A program made the position numbers and the translations under genes. A DNA stretch of 64,000 bases from an uncultured Muribaculaceae bacterium (GTDB lineage: Bacteria; Bacteroidota; Bacteroidia; Bacteroidales; Muribaculaceae), in contig CAJGDJ010000008.1 in NCBI GenBank assembly GCA_904502025.1, positions 1-64,000 on the forward strand, given 5' to 3'. Shown piece after piece: positions 1 to 9,074 of the stretch; the first letter of the stretch is position 1; each line of letters opens with the position of its first letter. The notes below the pieces were generated by a model. It was given only the letters and a program-made list of their open reading frames with translations. It searched no databases and had not been told where the DNA came from.

Positions 1-21
1 CCAAAAAGAATATACAAGTGG

Positions 22-230
22 CAATTCGTAAGAATTGATTAGTATATAGCCGGGTATAGCCACGTAGTGGTTATGCCCGGATTGTTATTGAGGCAGGTTA
101 GAATCTGGAAGATTCATTATTTGATGGAATTAATGATTCTTTCAGAATCACAATCATTCTAACCCTTTACCGGGTATTGCCTCTTCGAGCCAATACCCGG
201 CTACGCAAAAAGCATTACCTTCGGCAATGC
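22..230. repeat. Transposase-less REPIN/MITE-like element of six hairpins
   Basis: Six short imperfect palindromes lie in mirror order: A (22-37), B (50-80), C (101-115), then C' (135-149), B' (170-200) and A' (212-230). B is CCGGGTATAGCCAC, loop GTA, then a complementary arm. C is GAATC-TGGAA-GATTC. The same series, with matching spacing and a 17-nt identical block between A and B (35-51 and 62468-62484), flanks the transposase gene at 62615-63061. Here only about 19 nt separate C from C' and there is no gene, so this looks like a non-autonomous relative that the same enzyme could move. Stem sequences differ between copies but pairing is kept. Mobility is inferred. Confidence 0.75.
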
Positions 231-317
231 CCCATGTGGTAAATAAAAACCCTAATGACCTTAATGACTCTAAAGTCAGTTTTGCCGTACGGCAATGCCA
301 TGCAATCGCAAATCCTG

Positions 318-422
318 ACTTATTTTTAATTTCGGGACAAAAGAGGTCGCTTTTGTAGCTATTTTAGATATATTTTGTCCCGTAAATTGAAAAAATAGTA
401 TTATTTTGTCCCGAAATAAGAC
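318..422. repeat. Cluster of three TTTTGTCCCG half-sites in an inverted arrangement
   Basis: CGGGACAAAA occurs at 333-342, and its complement TTTTGTCCCG occurs at 373-382 and 404-413. The outer two are embedded in longer inverted arms (GACTTATTT... at 317 and ...AAATAAGAC ending at 422). A second small palindrome, ACAAAAG-aggtcg-CTTTTGT, overlaps the first site (337-356). It could be a protein-binding array or the footprint of a mobile end. No gene start lies next to it: the nearest gene ends at 477 on the minus strand. The rest of 231-476 shows no convincing reading frame. Confidence 0.4.
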
Positions 423-476
423 TGATTAATTGCGAGGAGTGTTAAAGATGGAAATATAGCAATCTAATTTTTAATC

Positions 477-1292
477 CTAAATAATATATTCGTTTAGTTG
501 TTTTAAAGCTTCTTCTCGACCTGCGTTGATGAGGTGGGGGTAGTGGGCGTCGGAGTTGATGATGATAGGGACTTGGGCTTCTATGAGTCGCTTCCAATAG
601 CGAGAATGGGGGAAGAAGCGAGTGTGCTTATCCAATGCTTTGGTATTTATTTCTACGGTGAGTTTTTGAGCGATTATCGCTTCTATTAGTTCGCTTACAA
701 GTACTTGATACCATAATTCATCTTCTATGCCGGGACAATAGTGTGAGGCATTGTTGCAAATCTTGTCAAAATGCCCAATGAGGTCAAATCCACAGGCATT
801 TACCATGTCAATTGATTGTTTGTAGAACGTTTCAACAACATAGCGAATGTCGCCGGCAAAATAACGCTCCATTTTGCAATCAAAGTTTTCAAAACTGCCG
901 TCAATGTCAATCATTTCGCCCGATTGGCATGGAATGAAGTGTATCGACCCGATGCGATAGTCGAGTGGGAGATTTTGGAAAAATTCGTGAGCCGGACCCC
1001 AATCTTTTCCCAAATAATCTATCTCCATAGAGGCATAGAATTTTGTCAGATTGTTGCCATACACCTCTTTGATGCGTGCTACCTCTTCGAGATAAACCGG
1101 CACATCAATTTTGAGCATATTGCATGGCGACTCAATGGGGATAGGGGAGTGAGGAGAAAAACCATAGTGGCTGAAGCCTTGAGCCACAACTTCACGAGCA
1201 AACATTTCCATCGATGCACGCCCATCACAAAATTGGGTGTGTGAATGGAAGTTATAGAGTTTGCTTTCGCCTATGGTTGCAAAGAAATCCAT
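477..1292 (-). CDS. PHP-family phosphatase, histidinol-phosphatase type
   Basis: A 271-residue soluble protein of the PHP metallophosphoesterase fold, related to the HisJ/HisK type that removes phosphate from L-histidinol phosphate in histidine synthesis. Metal-ligand motifs are visible: HSHTQFCDGR at residues 16-25, SPHSP near 46-50, GHFDK near 173 and NSDAHYP at 246-252. Its length fits the family. The start codon overlaps the stop of the upstream transporter gene by one base (TAATG), so the two are probably co-translated. No other histidine genes are nearby, so the substrate could be another phosphoester. Confidence 0.8.
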   Translation of the reverse strand: MDFFATIGESKLYNFHSHTQFCDGRASMEMFAREVVAQGFSHYGFSPHSPIPIESPCNMLKIDVPVYLEEVARIKEVYGNNLTKFYASMEIDYLGKDWGPAHEFFQNLPLDYRIGSIHFIPCQSGEMIDIDGSFENFDCKMERYFAGDIRYVVETFYKQSIDMVNACGFDLIGHFDKICNNASHYCPGIEDELWYQVLVSELIEAIIAQKLTVEINTKALDKHTRFFPHSRYWKRLIEAQVPIIINSDAHYPHLINAGREEALKQLNEYII

Positions 1293-2743
1293 TAATAATC
1301 AAATTCGCGTTTTAGTTTGCCACTATTTATGCGTCGAATGTATAACATAATGATTATTGTAATCGATATGGCAACTCCTTTTCCACAATTTACTGCTACA
1401 TCGTAATCAAGCCCAAAACCCTCGGGGCGTGGAGCATAAAGTATATATGAAACACTCACGATGGTCATGAAAAATGCCGGAGCAAGTGTGATAATGTATA
1501 ATTTTTTGTGGCGAGCAAGATATACAGTAATTGCCCATAAGGTAAACACTGCCAGAGTTTGGTTACACCATGCAAAATAACGCCATAAAACGGTGAAGTC
1601 AATCATCATAATGCCAAATGTGGCGATGAAAATGGGAATTGAAATAATGAGACGCTTGTAGGTTTTAGATTGGTCGAAGTGGAGGAAGTCGGCAGCAATC
1701 AACCGAGCACTACGGAGAGCAGTGTCGCCCGATGTAATAGGAGCAGCAATAACTCCAAGAAGGGCAAGAATACCACCAAAAGAGCCAAGCCATGAGATAG
1801 AGATGTCGTTGACTAAAACCGCTGCACTATTATTATGTTCCGACATATATGTGGCTAATTGTTCATAACCACCTGTAAATGCGATAGCTGCTGCTGCCCA
1901 TATCAAAGCCACAATCCCCTCGGCAACCATTGCTCCGTAGAATATGGGGCGGGCAAGACGCTCGTTTTTGAGGCAACGTGCCATCATTGGCGATTGTGTA
2001 GCATGAAAACCCGAAATAGCACCACAAGCAATCGATACAAACATCATTGGGAATATTGGTAACCCTTTTGGGTGGTGACTTTGTAGTCCTTGTGAAAAAT
2101 CAATATTGAGAGTGTAATCGCCAAAAATGAGTATTGCCAATATCCCCACTGCCATAAATAGCAATGCAAAGCCAAAAATGGGGTAGAGGTTGCCAATTAG
2201 TTTGTCGATTGGTAATACCGTGGCAAGCATGTAATAAACGAAAATTACGACAACCCAAAATATGCGATCGAGATATTCGGGAGTCATTCCTGCAATGAGG
2301 TCGGCAGGTTGACTAACAAATACAGCTCCAACGAGAATCATTAATACGAGTGAAAACACTCGCATCACTTGTTTAATGCTTGTTCCTAATTCATTTCCGA
2401 CAATTTCGGGCAACGACATGCCACGAGCACGAAGTGAAATAGCACCCGAAATGAAGTCGTGAACAGCTCCTGCAAAGATTGTCCCAACAACTATCCAAAT
2501 GAATGCTGCCGGACCAAACATTACACCCATAATAGCCCCAAAAATAGGTCCTAAACCGGCAATGTTGAGAAATTGAATTAAAAACACTTTCCACGTGGGG
2601 AGTGGCATGTAGTCCACATCATCACGCATAGTGTAGGCGGGAGTTTTGCGACTGGGGTCAATACCAAATATTTTTTCAACAATGGCACCGTATATAAAAT
2701 ATCCACCAATCAATAATGCAAGAGCAATTAGAAACGAGGTCAT
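1292..2743 (-). CDS. cstA: CstA/BtsT-family carbon starvation permease
   Basis: A 483-residue polytopic inner-membrane protein with about 13 hydrophobic segments. It matches the CstA family, whose members take up pyruvate or peptides during carbon limitation. Characteristic stretches include FLNIAGLGPIFGAIMG (residues 58-73), the GAVHDFISG turn (92-100) and the ITSGDTALRSAR segment (336-347). It is shorter than the E. coli CstA (about 700 residues), as usual for the compact form seen in Bacteroidetes. A hairpin that looks like the floA terminator lies just upstream (2757-2788), suggesting its own promoter. The PHP phosphatase gene follows with a 1-nt overlap. The substrate cannot be read from sequence. 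Confidence 0.85.
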   Translation of the reverse strand: MTSFLIALALLIGGYFIYGAIVEKIFGIDPSRKTPAYTMRDDVDYMPLPTWKVFLIQFLNIAGLGPIFGAIMGVMFGPAAFIWIVVGTIFAGAVHDFISGAISLRARGMSLPEIVGNELGTSIKQVMRVFSLVLMILVGAVFVSQPADLIAGMTPEYLDRIFWVVVIFVYYMLATVLPIDKLIGNLYPIFGFALLFMAVGILAILIFGDYTLNIDFSQGLQSHHPKGLPIFPMMFVSIACGAISGFHATQSPMMARCLKNERLARPIFYGAMVAEGIVALIWAAAAIAFTGGYEQLATYMSEHNNSAAVLVNDISISWLGSFGGILALLGVIAAPITSGDTALRSARLIAADFLHFDQSKTYKRLIISIPIFIATFGIMMIDFTVLWRYFAWCNQTLAVFTLWAITVYLARHKKLYIITLAPAFFMTIVSVSYILYAPRPEGFGLDYDVAVNCGKGVAISITIIIMLYIRRINSGKLKREFDY

Positions 2744-2756
2744 AAGTAGGTTAATT

Positions 2757-2788
2757 AAACCCCTTCCATGATTAAGAGGAAGGGATTT
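2757..2788 (-). terminator. Hairpin downstream of floA
   Basis: An 11-bp imperfect stem (AAACCCCTTCC and GGAAGGGATTT) with a 10-nt loop lies 17 nt beyond the floA stop and before the cstA start. On the minus strand only a short T stretch follows, so termination may be partial. Confidence 0.5.
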
Positions 2789-2804
2789 ATATTATGAGTT
2801 TGTA

Positions 2805-3794
2805 TTATTTATTGTTTTGTGTTTGGGTATTTGAAGCGACAGGGCGTGCGATTGTTTCACGCATAGTAGTGTCGGCTTCCATATTTTTCATGCGATAGTA
2901 GTCCATGATGCCGAGGTTGCCATTGATGAATGCTTCGGCCATGGCACGAGGCAATTCGGCTTCGGCTTCAATAACACGAGCACGTGCTTCTTGAGCTTTA
3001 GCTTTCATTTCTTGTTCAAGGGCGATTGCCATAGCACGACGTTCTTCGGCTTTGGCTTGTGCGATATTTTTGTCGGCTTGAGCTTGGTCTATTTGTAGTG
3101 CAGCACCAATGTTTTTGCCTATATCTATATCAGCGATGTCGATTGACAATATTTCAAATGCAGTGCCAGAGTCAAGACCTTTACGCAACACAAGTTTAGA
3201 AATAGAGTCGGGGTTTTCAAGCACTTCTTTATGGCTAACAGATGAACCGATTGAAGATACTATACCTTCGCCTACACGAGCAAGCACAGTGTCTTCTCCG
3301 GCTCCACCCACAAGTTGACGAATGTTGGCACGCACTGTTACACGGGCTTTTGCAATGAGCTGAATACCGTCTTTAGCAACTGCAGTAACCGGAGGGGTGT
3401 CAATAACTTTAGGATTTACAGACATTTGTACGGCTTGAAACACATCACGACCGGCAAGGTCAATGGCTGTTGCCATTTTGAAGCCAAGATCGATGTTTGC
3501 TTTTGACGCAGAAACGAGAGCGTGAACAACCATTTCTACGTTACCACCGGCAAGGAAGTGAGCTTCGAGATCGTCGCGAGTAACATCTTGTAATCCGGCT
3601 TTATGTGCTTCAATCATTGCTCTTACAATTACTGATGCCGGTACTTGACGAATACGCATCAAAAATAATTGTATCAATGAAATGCGAACACCACTCACTT
3701 GTGCCGAAATCCAAAGGAAGAAAGGCACGTAATAGAAAAAGATACATAGGAAAATAAAGGCAGCTCCTAATAGTAATAAGATTGTTATTTCCAT
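2805..3794 (-). CDS. floA: Flotillin-like membrane scaffold protein FloA
   Basis: A 329-residue SPFH-family protein of the FloA (formerly UPF0365/YqfA) type. Such proteins form membrane microdomain scaffolds that organise signalling and secretion complexes. An N-terminal membrane hairpin (about residues 3-30) is followed by the SPFH region and an Ala/Glu-rich helical segment (about 240-300, with repeats such as KAKAQEARARVIEAEAE) typical of flotillin oligomerisation. Many genomes pair floA with an NfeD protease-like gene. None is seen on either side here: upstream is a TPR/PD40 protein 33 bp away, downstream a hairpin and cstA. Confidence 0.93.
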   Translation of the reverse strand: MEITILLLLGAAFIFLCIFFYYVPFFLWISAQVSGVRISLIQLFLMRIRQVPASVIVRAMIEAHKAGLQDVTRDDLEAHFLAGGNVEMVVHALVSASKANIDLGFKMATAIDLAGRDVFQAVQMSVNPKVIDTPPVTAVAKDGIQLIAKARVTVRANIRQLVGGAGEDTVLARVGEGIVSSIGSSVSHKEVLENPDSISKLVLRKGLDSGTAFEILSIDIADIDIGKNIGAALQIDQAQADKNIAQAKAEERRAMAIALEQEMKAKAQEARARVIEAEAELPRAMAEAFINGNLGIMDYYRMKNMEADTTMRETIARPVASNTQTQNNK

Positions 3795-3827
3795 AAAAGT
3801 GTTATTTTATTGGTTAATTTTCGGTTA

Positions 3828-5222
3828 TTATTGGCACTCAAGACTCACTACTGTGTTGCGTAATGTAGTCAGAGTTTTTTGTTGAGTTAATATTTCGTTT
3901 TCTATTTCAATGATTTCATTAGCTACGCTTTTATCTCCATTAGAATATGTTTTGCGAAGTGATGAAGCACGATTGATGGTTGCATTATATTCTTTAACTG
4001 CATCAAGATATTCTTGCATAGCCTCAGCAGCACTTTGGTTGCTAAAATCATCAATAGAATTATAAACTTTGCCATTTGGTAATGATAGAGTGAACGATTT
4101 AGATGAGTCGGCTTTATCTGATGTAGTAACCTCAGTTAATCTATTTAATATTTCGCTATAATCGGCATTTTCAGCCCACGAATCTTTTATTGAGCATATT
4201 TTAGCAAGGTTGATGAGGTTGGGGGTGTTGGCAGGGTAATTTGACCGGGTTTCGTTTGGGATAAATTTGTATATTGTAACTTGTCCTTCAATATTATTTC
4301 GGTCAGAAGCCCACCACCCAACACCGGTAATTTCATCAATTACAAGCATGTAGTCATTGTGGAGTGAATTATATGGCATACCCATGTTTTGAGGTTGGAG
4401 ATATCCATCTTCATCTTTTCGAGTAAAGAAAATATCATATCCACCAATAGAGTTTTCTCCATCATTTGCAAAGTAGAGAGTAACACCGTCAGACATTATG
4501 AATGGGTAGTTGGAATTGTTGGTATTGATATTTTCATCGAGTTCATGAGGTTGCTCCCATGTGTTATCTGACAATATTGCTGATGTTACAATTGATTCTT
4601 TCCCATTGGCATTAAGTGCTGCCCACATCATTTGTGATTTACTTTCGGGTTGGAATACAACTGTATATGGAGCTGATTCAAATCCGTTTGGTAGAATTGT
4701 TGTGGCATTTAGTGACCCACATTCTCGTGATATTTTATAGAATTTGAAAAATGTATTGGAGTCAACGTTTATACTATCTATTATCTGAATATTTTCAACG
4801 CGTTCAAGCATGTTTCGAGCGTTGACTACGCGAGTTAAAAATTGCTCCATATCTTCGGGCATCTCTTTTTTAGCTTTTGTCAATGCCATTTGATAAGATT
4901 CGATATGATTAAGAGCTTCTTCAAAATCATAATTAAAATAGGCAATGTATGCCAAATATTTTGAAGCTTCAGGGATTGATTTTGATTGAGCAAATGTGAG
5001 ATATGGAATAGATTGTTCTTGCTCATTCATGTCATAAAGGCATAGCCCTACATAATAATTTAAATTGGTATTTTTAGGCGATTTTTTTAGTAGTTCTTTG
5101 AAACCCGAAAGAGCTTCAGTGTATTTGCCATTATCGTATAGCTTTTTTGCTTGCTCAATGGTTATGGCATTGGCACAAAGTGAAATTAAAAAACTTATGG
5201 CAAATATATAATATCGGTTCAT
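3828..5222 (-). CDS. Exported TPR / PD40 beta-propeller protein
   Basis: The start is placed at the ATG at 5222 (MNRYYIFAISFLISLCANA), which opens with a signal peptide; the frame stays open 13 codons further upstream without one. After export come TPR-like helices (about residues 20-140, for example YDNGKYTEALSGFKELL), then WD40-like/PD40 beta-propeller repeats (about 170-330, with PFIMSDGVTLYFAND and GGYDIFFTR), and a coiled-coil tail. This TPR-PD40 order is found in Bacteroidetes periplasmic proteins, often with an OmpA domain, which is absent here. The role is unknown; an envelope scaffold function is plausible. It sits between cca and floA in the same direction. Confidence 0.7.
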   Translation of the reverse strand: MNRYYIFAISFLISLCANAITIEQAKKLYDNGKYTEALSGFKELLKKSPKNTNLNYYVGLCLYDMNEQEQSIPYLTFAQSKSIPEASKYLAYIAYFNYDFEEALNHIESYQMALTKAKKEMPEDMEQFLTRVVNARNMLERVENIQIIDSINVDSNTFFKFYKISRECGSLNATTILPNGFESAPYTVVFQPESKSQMMWAALNANGKESIVTSAILSDNTWEQPHELDENINTNNSNYPFIMSDGVTLYFANDGENSIGGYDIFFTRKDEDGYLQPQNMGMPYNSLHNDYMLVIDEITGVGWWASDRNNIEGQVTIYKFIPNETRSNYPANTPNLINLAKICSIKDSWAENADYSEILNRLTEVTTSDKADSSKSFTLSLPNGKVYNSIDDFSNQSAAEAMQEYLDAVKEYNATINRASSLRKTYSNGDKSVANEIIEIENEILTQQKTLTTLRNTVVSLECQ

Positions 5223-5328
5223 AATTTGATGTTTGCAATAATATTTCAAAATTACGAACAATTCCTATTTCAGCCAAATAAAAATTGCTGAAAATCGAGC
5301 TTATGAAATTGAAGATATAATAAAAAGA

Positions 5329-6747
5329 CTATGATACAGGCGTTAATCCCATCTCTTTGGCACAAGAGAGCATGTAATTATATGCTGCATCGCGTTCATT
5401 GGGTATTATGCCATCGAGAATTGCATCTTTGATTTTTGCTTTAAGCTCACCAACTTCTCGACAAGGAGGAAGATTGAAAAGTCTCATGATTTCTTCGCCA
5501 TCGACCGGTGGTTGGAAGTTGCGAATGCGGTCACGTTCTTCAAGCTCTTTCATCTTTTGTCGAACGAGAATGAAGTTATCGAGAAAACGTTTTACTTTTT
5601 CTTCGTTTTTAGAGGTTATGTCGGCTTCACAAAGGGTCATTAAATCTTCAATGTCGTCGCCGGCATCAAAGATTAATCGACGCACTGCTGAATCGGTAAC
5701 AATATCTTCAACAAGAGCGATGGGACGCATGTGCAACTCAACTAATTTTTGAACATATTTCATTTTTTCGTTGAGTGGAAGTTTCATGTCTCGGAATATT
5801 CGAGGAATCATTTTTGCTCCTACAAAATTATGATTGTGGAACGTCCAACCTATTTTATCGTCCCATTGTTTGGTGCGAGGTTTGCCAATATCGTGCATTA
5901 ATGCACCCCAACGTAACCACACGTTGTCGCTTTTTTGTGCAACATTGTCAAGAACTTCCATTGTGTGATAGAAGTTGTCTTTATGTCCACGCCCATTTAT
6001 AATCTCCACTCCTGCCATAGCAGAAAGTTGTGGAAATATAAGTTTGAGAAGTCCGGTTTTTTTGAGTAAAATCCAGCCGATAGATGGGCGAGGAGATGCC
6101 ATTATTTTCATTAACTCGTCGGCAACGCGTTCTTTTGAAATGATAGAAATGCGACTCGCATTACGAGTTATAGCATCAAGCGTTTCGCTATATATTGTGA
6201 AATTGAGCTGTGTGGCAAAACGAATTGCACGCATCATTCGCAAAGGATCGTCGCTAAATGTTATGTCGGGGTCGAGTGGGGTGCGAATTAATTTACGTTC
6301 TAAGTCGCCCACACCATCGTAAAAATCGATTAATTCCCCAAATCGATTTGCATTAACACATAATGCCATGGCATTGATTGTGAAATCTCGACGAGAAATA
6401 TCATCTTCTAAAGAGCCGTCTTCAACAATTGGTTTGCGAGAATCACGACGATATGATTCGCGTCGAGCTCCAACAAATTCCAATTCCATGTTGCGGCATT
6501 TTACTTGTGCGGTACCAAAGTTTTGAAATACGTTGAGGTGAGCTTTCTTCCCCAATACTTTGGCTGTGCCTTGAGCAACTTCAATGCCACTACCTACTGT
6601 AACAAAGTCAATATCTTTTGATGGGCGATTTAGAAATAGGTCGCGCACATATCCCCCTACTGTATAACAGTCGCGATTCAGACTATCGGCAACTTCTCCT
6701 ACAAGGTGGAAAATAGGCTTGTCAATTTTAGTGGCAATTGGGTGCAT
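5329..6747 (-). CDS. cca: CCA tRNA nucleotidyltransferase with HD domain
   Basis: A 472-residue class II nucleotidyltransferase that adds or repairs the 3' CCA of tRNAs. The N-terminal palm carries GGYVRD (residues 31-36) and the metal-binding DIDF (45-48). The RRDFTINAMA motif near 119-128 and an arginine-rich recognition segment follow. A C-terminal HD domain (GALMHDIGKP near 281-290) suggests 2',3'-cyclic phosphodiesterase or phosphatase activity. The tRNA-Gly, -Leu, -Arg and -fMet genes in this window do not encode CCA, so the enzyme is needed to make it. The gene lies 11 bp after the peptidase gene and is probably in the same operon. Confidence 0.92.
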   Translation of the reverse strand: MHPIATKIDKPIFHLVGEVADSLNRDCYTVGGYVRDLFLNRPSKDIDFVTVGSGIEVAQGTAKVLGKKAHLNVFQNFGTAQVKCRNMELEFVGARRESYRRDSRKPIVEDGSLEDDISRRDFTINAMALCVNANRFGELIDFYDGVGDLERKLIRTPLDPDITFSDDPLRMMRAIRFATQLNFTIYSETLDAITRNASRISIISKERVADELMKIMASPRPSIGWILLKKTGLLKLIFPQLSAMAGVEIINGRGHKDNFYHTMEVLDNVAQKSDNVWLRWGALMHDIGKPRTKQWDDKIGWTFHNHNFVGAKMIPRIFRDMKLPLNEKMKYVQKLVELHMRPIALVEDIVTDSAVRRLIFDAGDDIEDLMTLCEADITSKNEEKVKRFLDNFILVRQKMKELEERDRIRNFQPPVDGEEIMRLFNLPPCREVGELKAKIKDAILDGIIPNERDAAYNYMLSCAKEMGLTPVS

Positions 6748-6758
6748 TTGTTGTATTG

Positions 6759-7946
6759 TTAGTTTCTGTCAAGACTAATTATTTCTTCGGGAGCATTTGT
6801 TATACATTCCATGCCATTAGGGGTAACAACGTAGGTGTTTTCAATACCCACTGCTCCTATGCCGGGAATAACAAATTTGGGTTCAAGGGCAATAACGTTG
6901 CCAACAGCAAGGATATCGCGACTGCGAGGTGCAATTACAGGAGATTCGTTAATCTCAATGCCTACACCATGCCCTATGAAACCGGCTTTTTGACGATGTC
7001 CCATGAATAGGTATTCGAGCCCCTTTTCTGTAACAATCTCTATGGCACGATTGTATAGAGCTTTGGCTTCGACACCGGGCTTGCCAATGGTCGAAAGTTC
7101 TTGGCAAATGCGGCGAGAACATTCATGAGCTTTTATTGATAGTTCATCGAGTGAGCCAACAGAGAATACTCTTGACATATCGGTAGTATATCCGGTATAA
7201 TTGCCGTTTACATCAACCATTATTGCCATATTGTTTTTGATTGTTGTGCCATTGCAACCTACAGGTAGCGACGGGTGCATTCCTGCTCCACCCATGGCAA
7301 AATCGTAGGGGGAAGGGGCGTCGGCGTTTTCACCGCAAATTACATTCCCCATATATATTTCCATCGAGTCGCCACTTATGCGAAACTGTCCTAAACACCC
7401 ATTAAGTCGTGATATTCGTTCAATCTCGACTTGAAATTCAAGGTCGGTCATGTTTGGAGTATAAATATCACAGATTTGACTATAAGACTTGGCGTGCTTT
7501 ATCCCGGATAGCCTGATTAGTTCAATTTCATATTCACTTTTAATTGAACGAGCTTGTCGCATGATTCCTGATGCATTGGCTATTTTTGTGTCGGGAAAAA
7601 TTTTTGCAATTCGTTGCACAACCGAATAAGGAGCTAAATCAAGTTCCAAACCTAATGAATGTGGAAGTTCTTGTCCTTCTGAAATTAGTATCTCGGCGAT
7701 GTTTTCGAGCTTGTGAATATATTCAACATTTTCGCCCGAAAGACCGATTGGACGACGGATAAAATGTATTGCATCTCCATTGGAAGGTATATAGGTATAT
7801 CCATTATAAACACGCCCCGAAACGTAAAATTTATTAGCATTATCACTGATTAATATTGCATCAATACCTTGTTCTTGCATTAATGTTTTAATGCTGTTGG
7901 TGCGGATTGTAGCCTCTGATGTGGGAATTTGCAATAGATTTTCCAT
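6759..7946 (-). CDS. M24 family Xaa-Pro aminopeptidase-like metallopeptidase
   Basis: A 395-residue protein with an N-terminal creatinase-like domain (about 1-150) and a C-terminal pita-bread peptidase domain. The full dinuclear metal set is visible: two Asp in VDVNGNYTGYTTDMSR, His in GHGVGIEINESP, Glu in IALEPKFV and Glu in GIENTYVV. It therefore looks active, probably removing N-terminal residues before proline or acting on dipeptides in the cytoplasm. It lies 16 bp downstream of the HAD gene and 11 bp before cca in one tight run. Methionine aminopeptidase is unlikely given the extra N-terminal domain. Confidence 0.85.
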   Translation of the reverse strand: MENLLQIPTSEATIRTNSIKTLMQEQGIDAILISDNANKFYVSGRVYNGYTYIPSNGDAIHFIRRPIGLSGENVEYIHKLENIAEILISEGQELPHSLGLELDLAPYSVVQRIAKIFPDTKIANASGIMRQARSIKSEYEIELIRLSGIKHAKSYSQICDIYTPNMTDLEFQVEIERISRLNGCLGQFRISGDSMEIYMGNVICGENADAPSPYDFAMGGAGMHPSLPVGCNGTTIKNNMAIMVDVNGNYTGYTTDMSRVFSVGSLDELSIKAHECSRRICQELSTIGKPGVEAKALYNRAIEIVTEKGLEYLFMGHRQKAGFIGHGVGIEINESPVIAPRSRDILAVGNVIALEPKFVIPGIGAVGIENTYVVTPNGMECITNAPEEIISLDRN

Positions 7947-7962
7947 ATTATAATATTGGAAT

Positions 7963-8601
7963 TTATTCGTATATGTTTTTATATAACAAATCTAACAGTT
8001 GGGGAAATGAATCTATATTATATTCGGCATTTTCACATTTGCCAAATCCATATTTAGCAAAAATCATAGGAATGCCGGCTTTATGTGCTGCATTACAATC
8101 TCCTTGAGTGTCGCCGACATAAATTGGGCGTTGTAAATTATGTTGAGAGATTAAAAGCTTAATATTCTCAGCTTTTGACAACATTGTTTCGCCATGAGTC
8201 AATGTGCCTCTAAAATAAGGTTTAAGTTTAGTAAATGATAGAAAATTGTTTAATCCGTCGGCCCCACAATTACTAACCATATATAGCTTATATTTAGTTG
8301 AGAGTAATTTTATGCCTTCAAAAACACCATTGTAAAGATTTCCTCCCAAAATAGGCATCATCTCACGCTCATTTTTGTCGAGCAATGTCAAATATTTTTG
8401 TTCATCAACATCTACTTTCACAATCTTATGAAAAATTTCATTGATGGGCAAACCCATACATTCCAATAATTCTTGACGACCTACAGTTTGAACTTTATCC
8501 ATTTGAGAAAATGTGATGTCCCATATTTTGCAATATGAATCCACAGCGTCCCATAGGGTGCCGTCCATGTCAAATATTAGACTGTCAAATGAAGGTGTCA
8601 T
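7963..8601 (-). CDS. HAD-superfamily hydrolase, phosphoglycolate phosphatase-like
   Basis: A 212-residue cytoplasmic HAD phosphatase with all four motifs: DMDGTLWDAVD at residues 10-20 (nucleophile and acid/base Asp), VSNCG, a Lys in LSKAENIK, and VGDTQGDCNAAHKAG. The helical cap after motif I places it with the Gph/beta-phosphoglucomutase subfamily; the substrate is not predictable. Its ATG overlaps the gldH stop by 4 nt (ATGA), indicating translational coupling. Confidence 0.85.
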   Translation of the reverse strand: MTPSFDSLIFDMDGTLWDAVDSYCKIWDITFSQMDKVQTVGRQELLECMGLPINEIFHKIVKVDVDEQKYLTLLDKNEREMMPILGGNLYNGVFEGIKLLSTKYKLYMVSNCGADGLNNFLSFTKLKPYFRGTLTHGETMLSKAENIKLLISQHNLQRPIYVGDTQGDCNAAHKAGIPMIFAKYGFGKCENAEYNIDSFPQLLDLLYKNIYE

Positions 8602-9074
8602 TTTTTCTTTTTTTCAGTGAACAGAAGTCCTACTTGTTCGATTGATTTAAGTTGATCAACTCTCATTATGTGAGTTATTGAGATTGGTTTTCCTTTATAT
8701 AAAGTAATGTCGTTAGATAATGGCAGCTCATATTGAAAGCTTGCTCCCAATCCATTACCATGCCATCGCCCATATATATCTGCCATTTCAATATTTACAG
8801 TGTCAATACGTGTTACGTTACCGTTAAAATGACGTATTTCAAGCCAAAGATTACTATATTCATACGCATTTGTGTGGCGAAGAGCAATGCTTAATCGTCC
8901 TGAAACAATAGAATCTTGCGTTTGAGGGAAGAATTTTAGAGTGTCACCATATTCCCAGCCTTTTGGTGAAATATCGAAAAACTGACTATAATCATTGTGC
9001 CCGGGGCTACAAGCTCCCAAGCACAATAATATTAGTGATATGTAGTAAAACCTAATTATTGGTTTTTTCTTCAT
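8598..9074 (-). CDS. gldH: Gliding-motility lipoprotein GldH
   Basis: The start is set at 9074, giving 158 residues that open with a lipoprotein signal (MKKKPIIRF... with lipobox LGAC, Cys22). The frame runs open 37 codons upstream inside ricT, but that extension is hydrophilic and would bury the signal. GldH is a conserved Bacteroidetes lipoprotein needed in flavobacteria for gliding and linked to type IX secretion. In non-gliding gut relatives it probably serves the envelope. The start lies 23 nt inside the ricT coding region, and the stop overlaps the HAD gene by 4 nt. Three T9SS cargo proteins are encoded elsewhere in the window. Confidence 0.82.
   Translation of the reverse strand: MKKKPIIRFYYISLILLCLGACSPGHNDYSQFFDISPKGWEYGDTLKFFPQTQDSIVSGRLSIALRHTNAYEYSNLWLEIRHFNGNVTRIDTVNIEMADIYGRWHGNGLGASFQYELPLSNDITLYKGKPISITHIMRVDQLKSIEQVGLLFTEKKKK

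Noticed and set aside
22..230. CRISPR array
   Set aside because: Repeats are mirror-image palindromes, not regularly spaced direct repeats; no cas genes are present.
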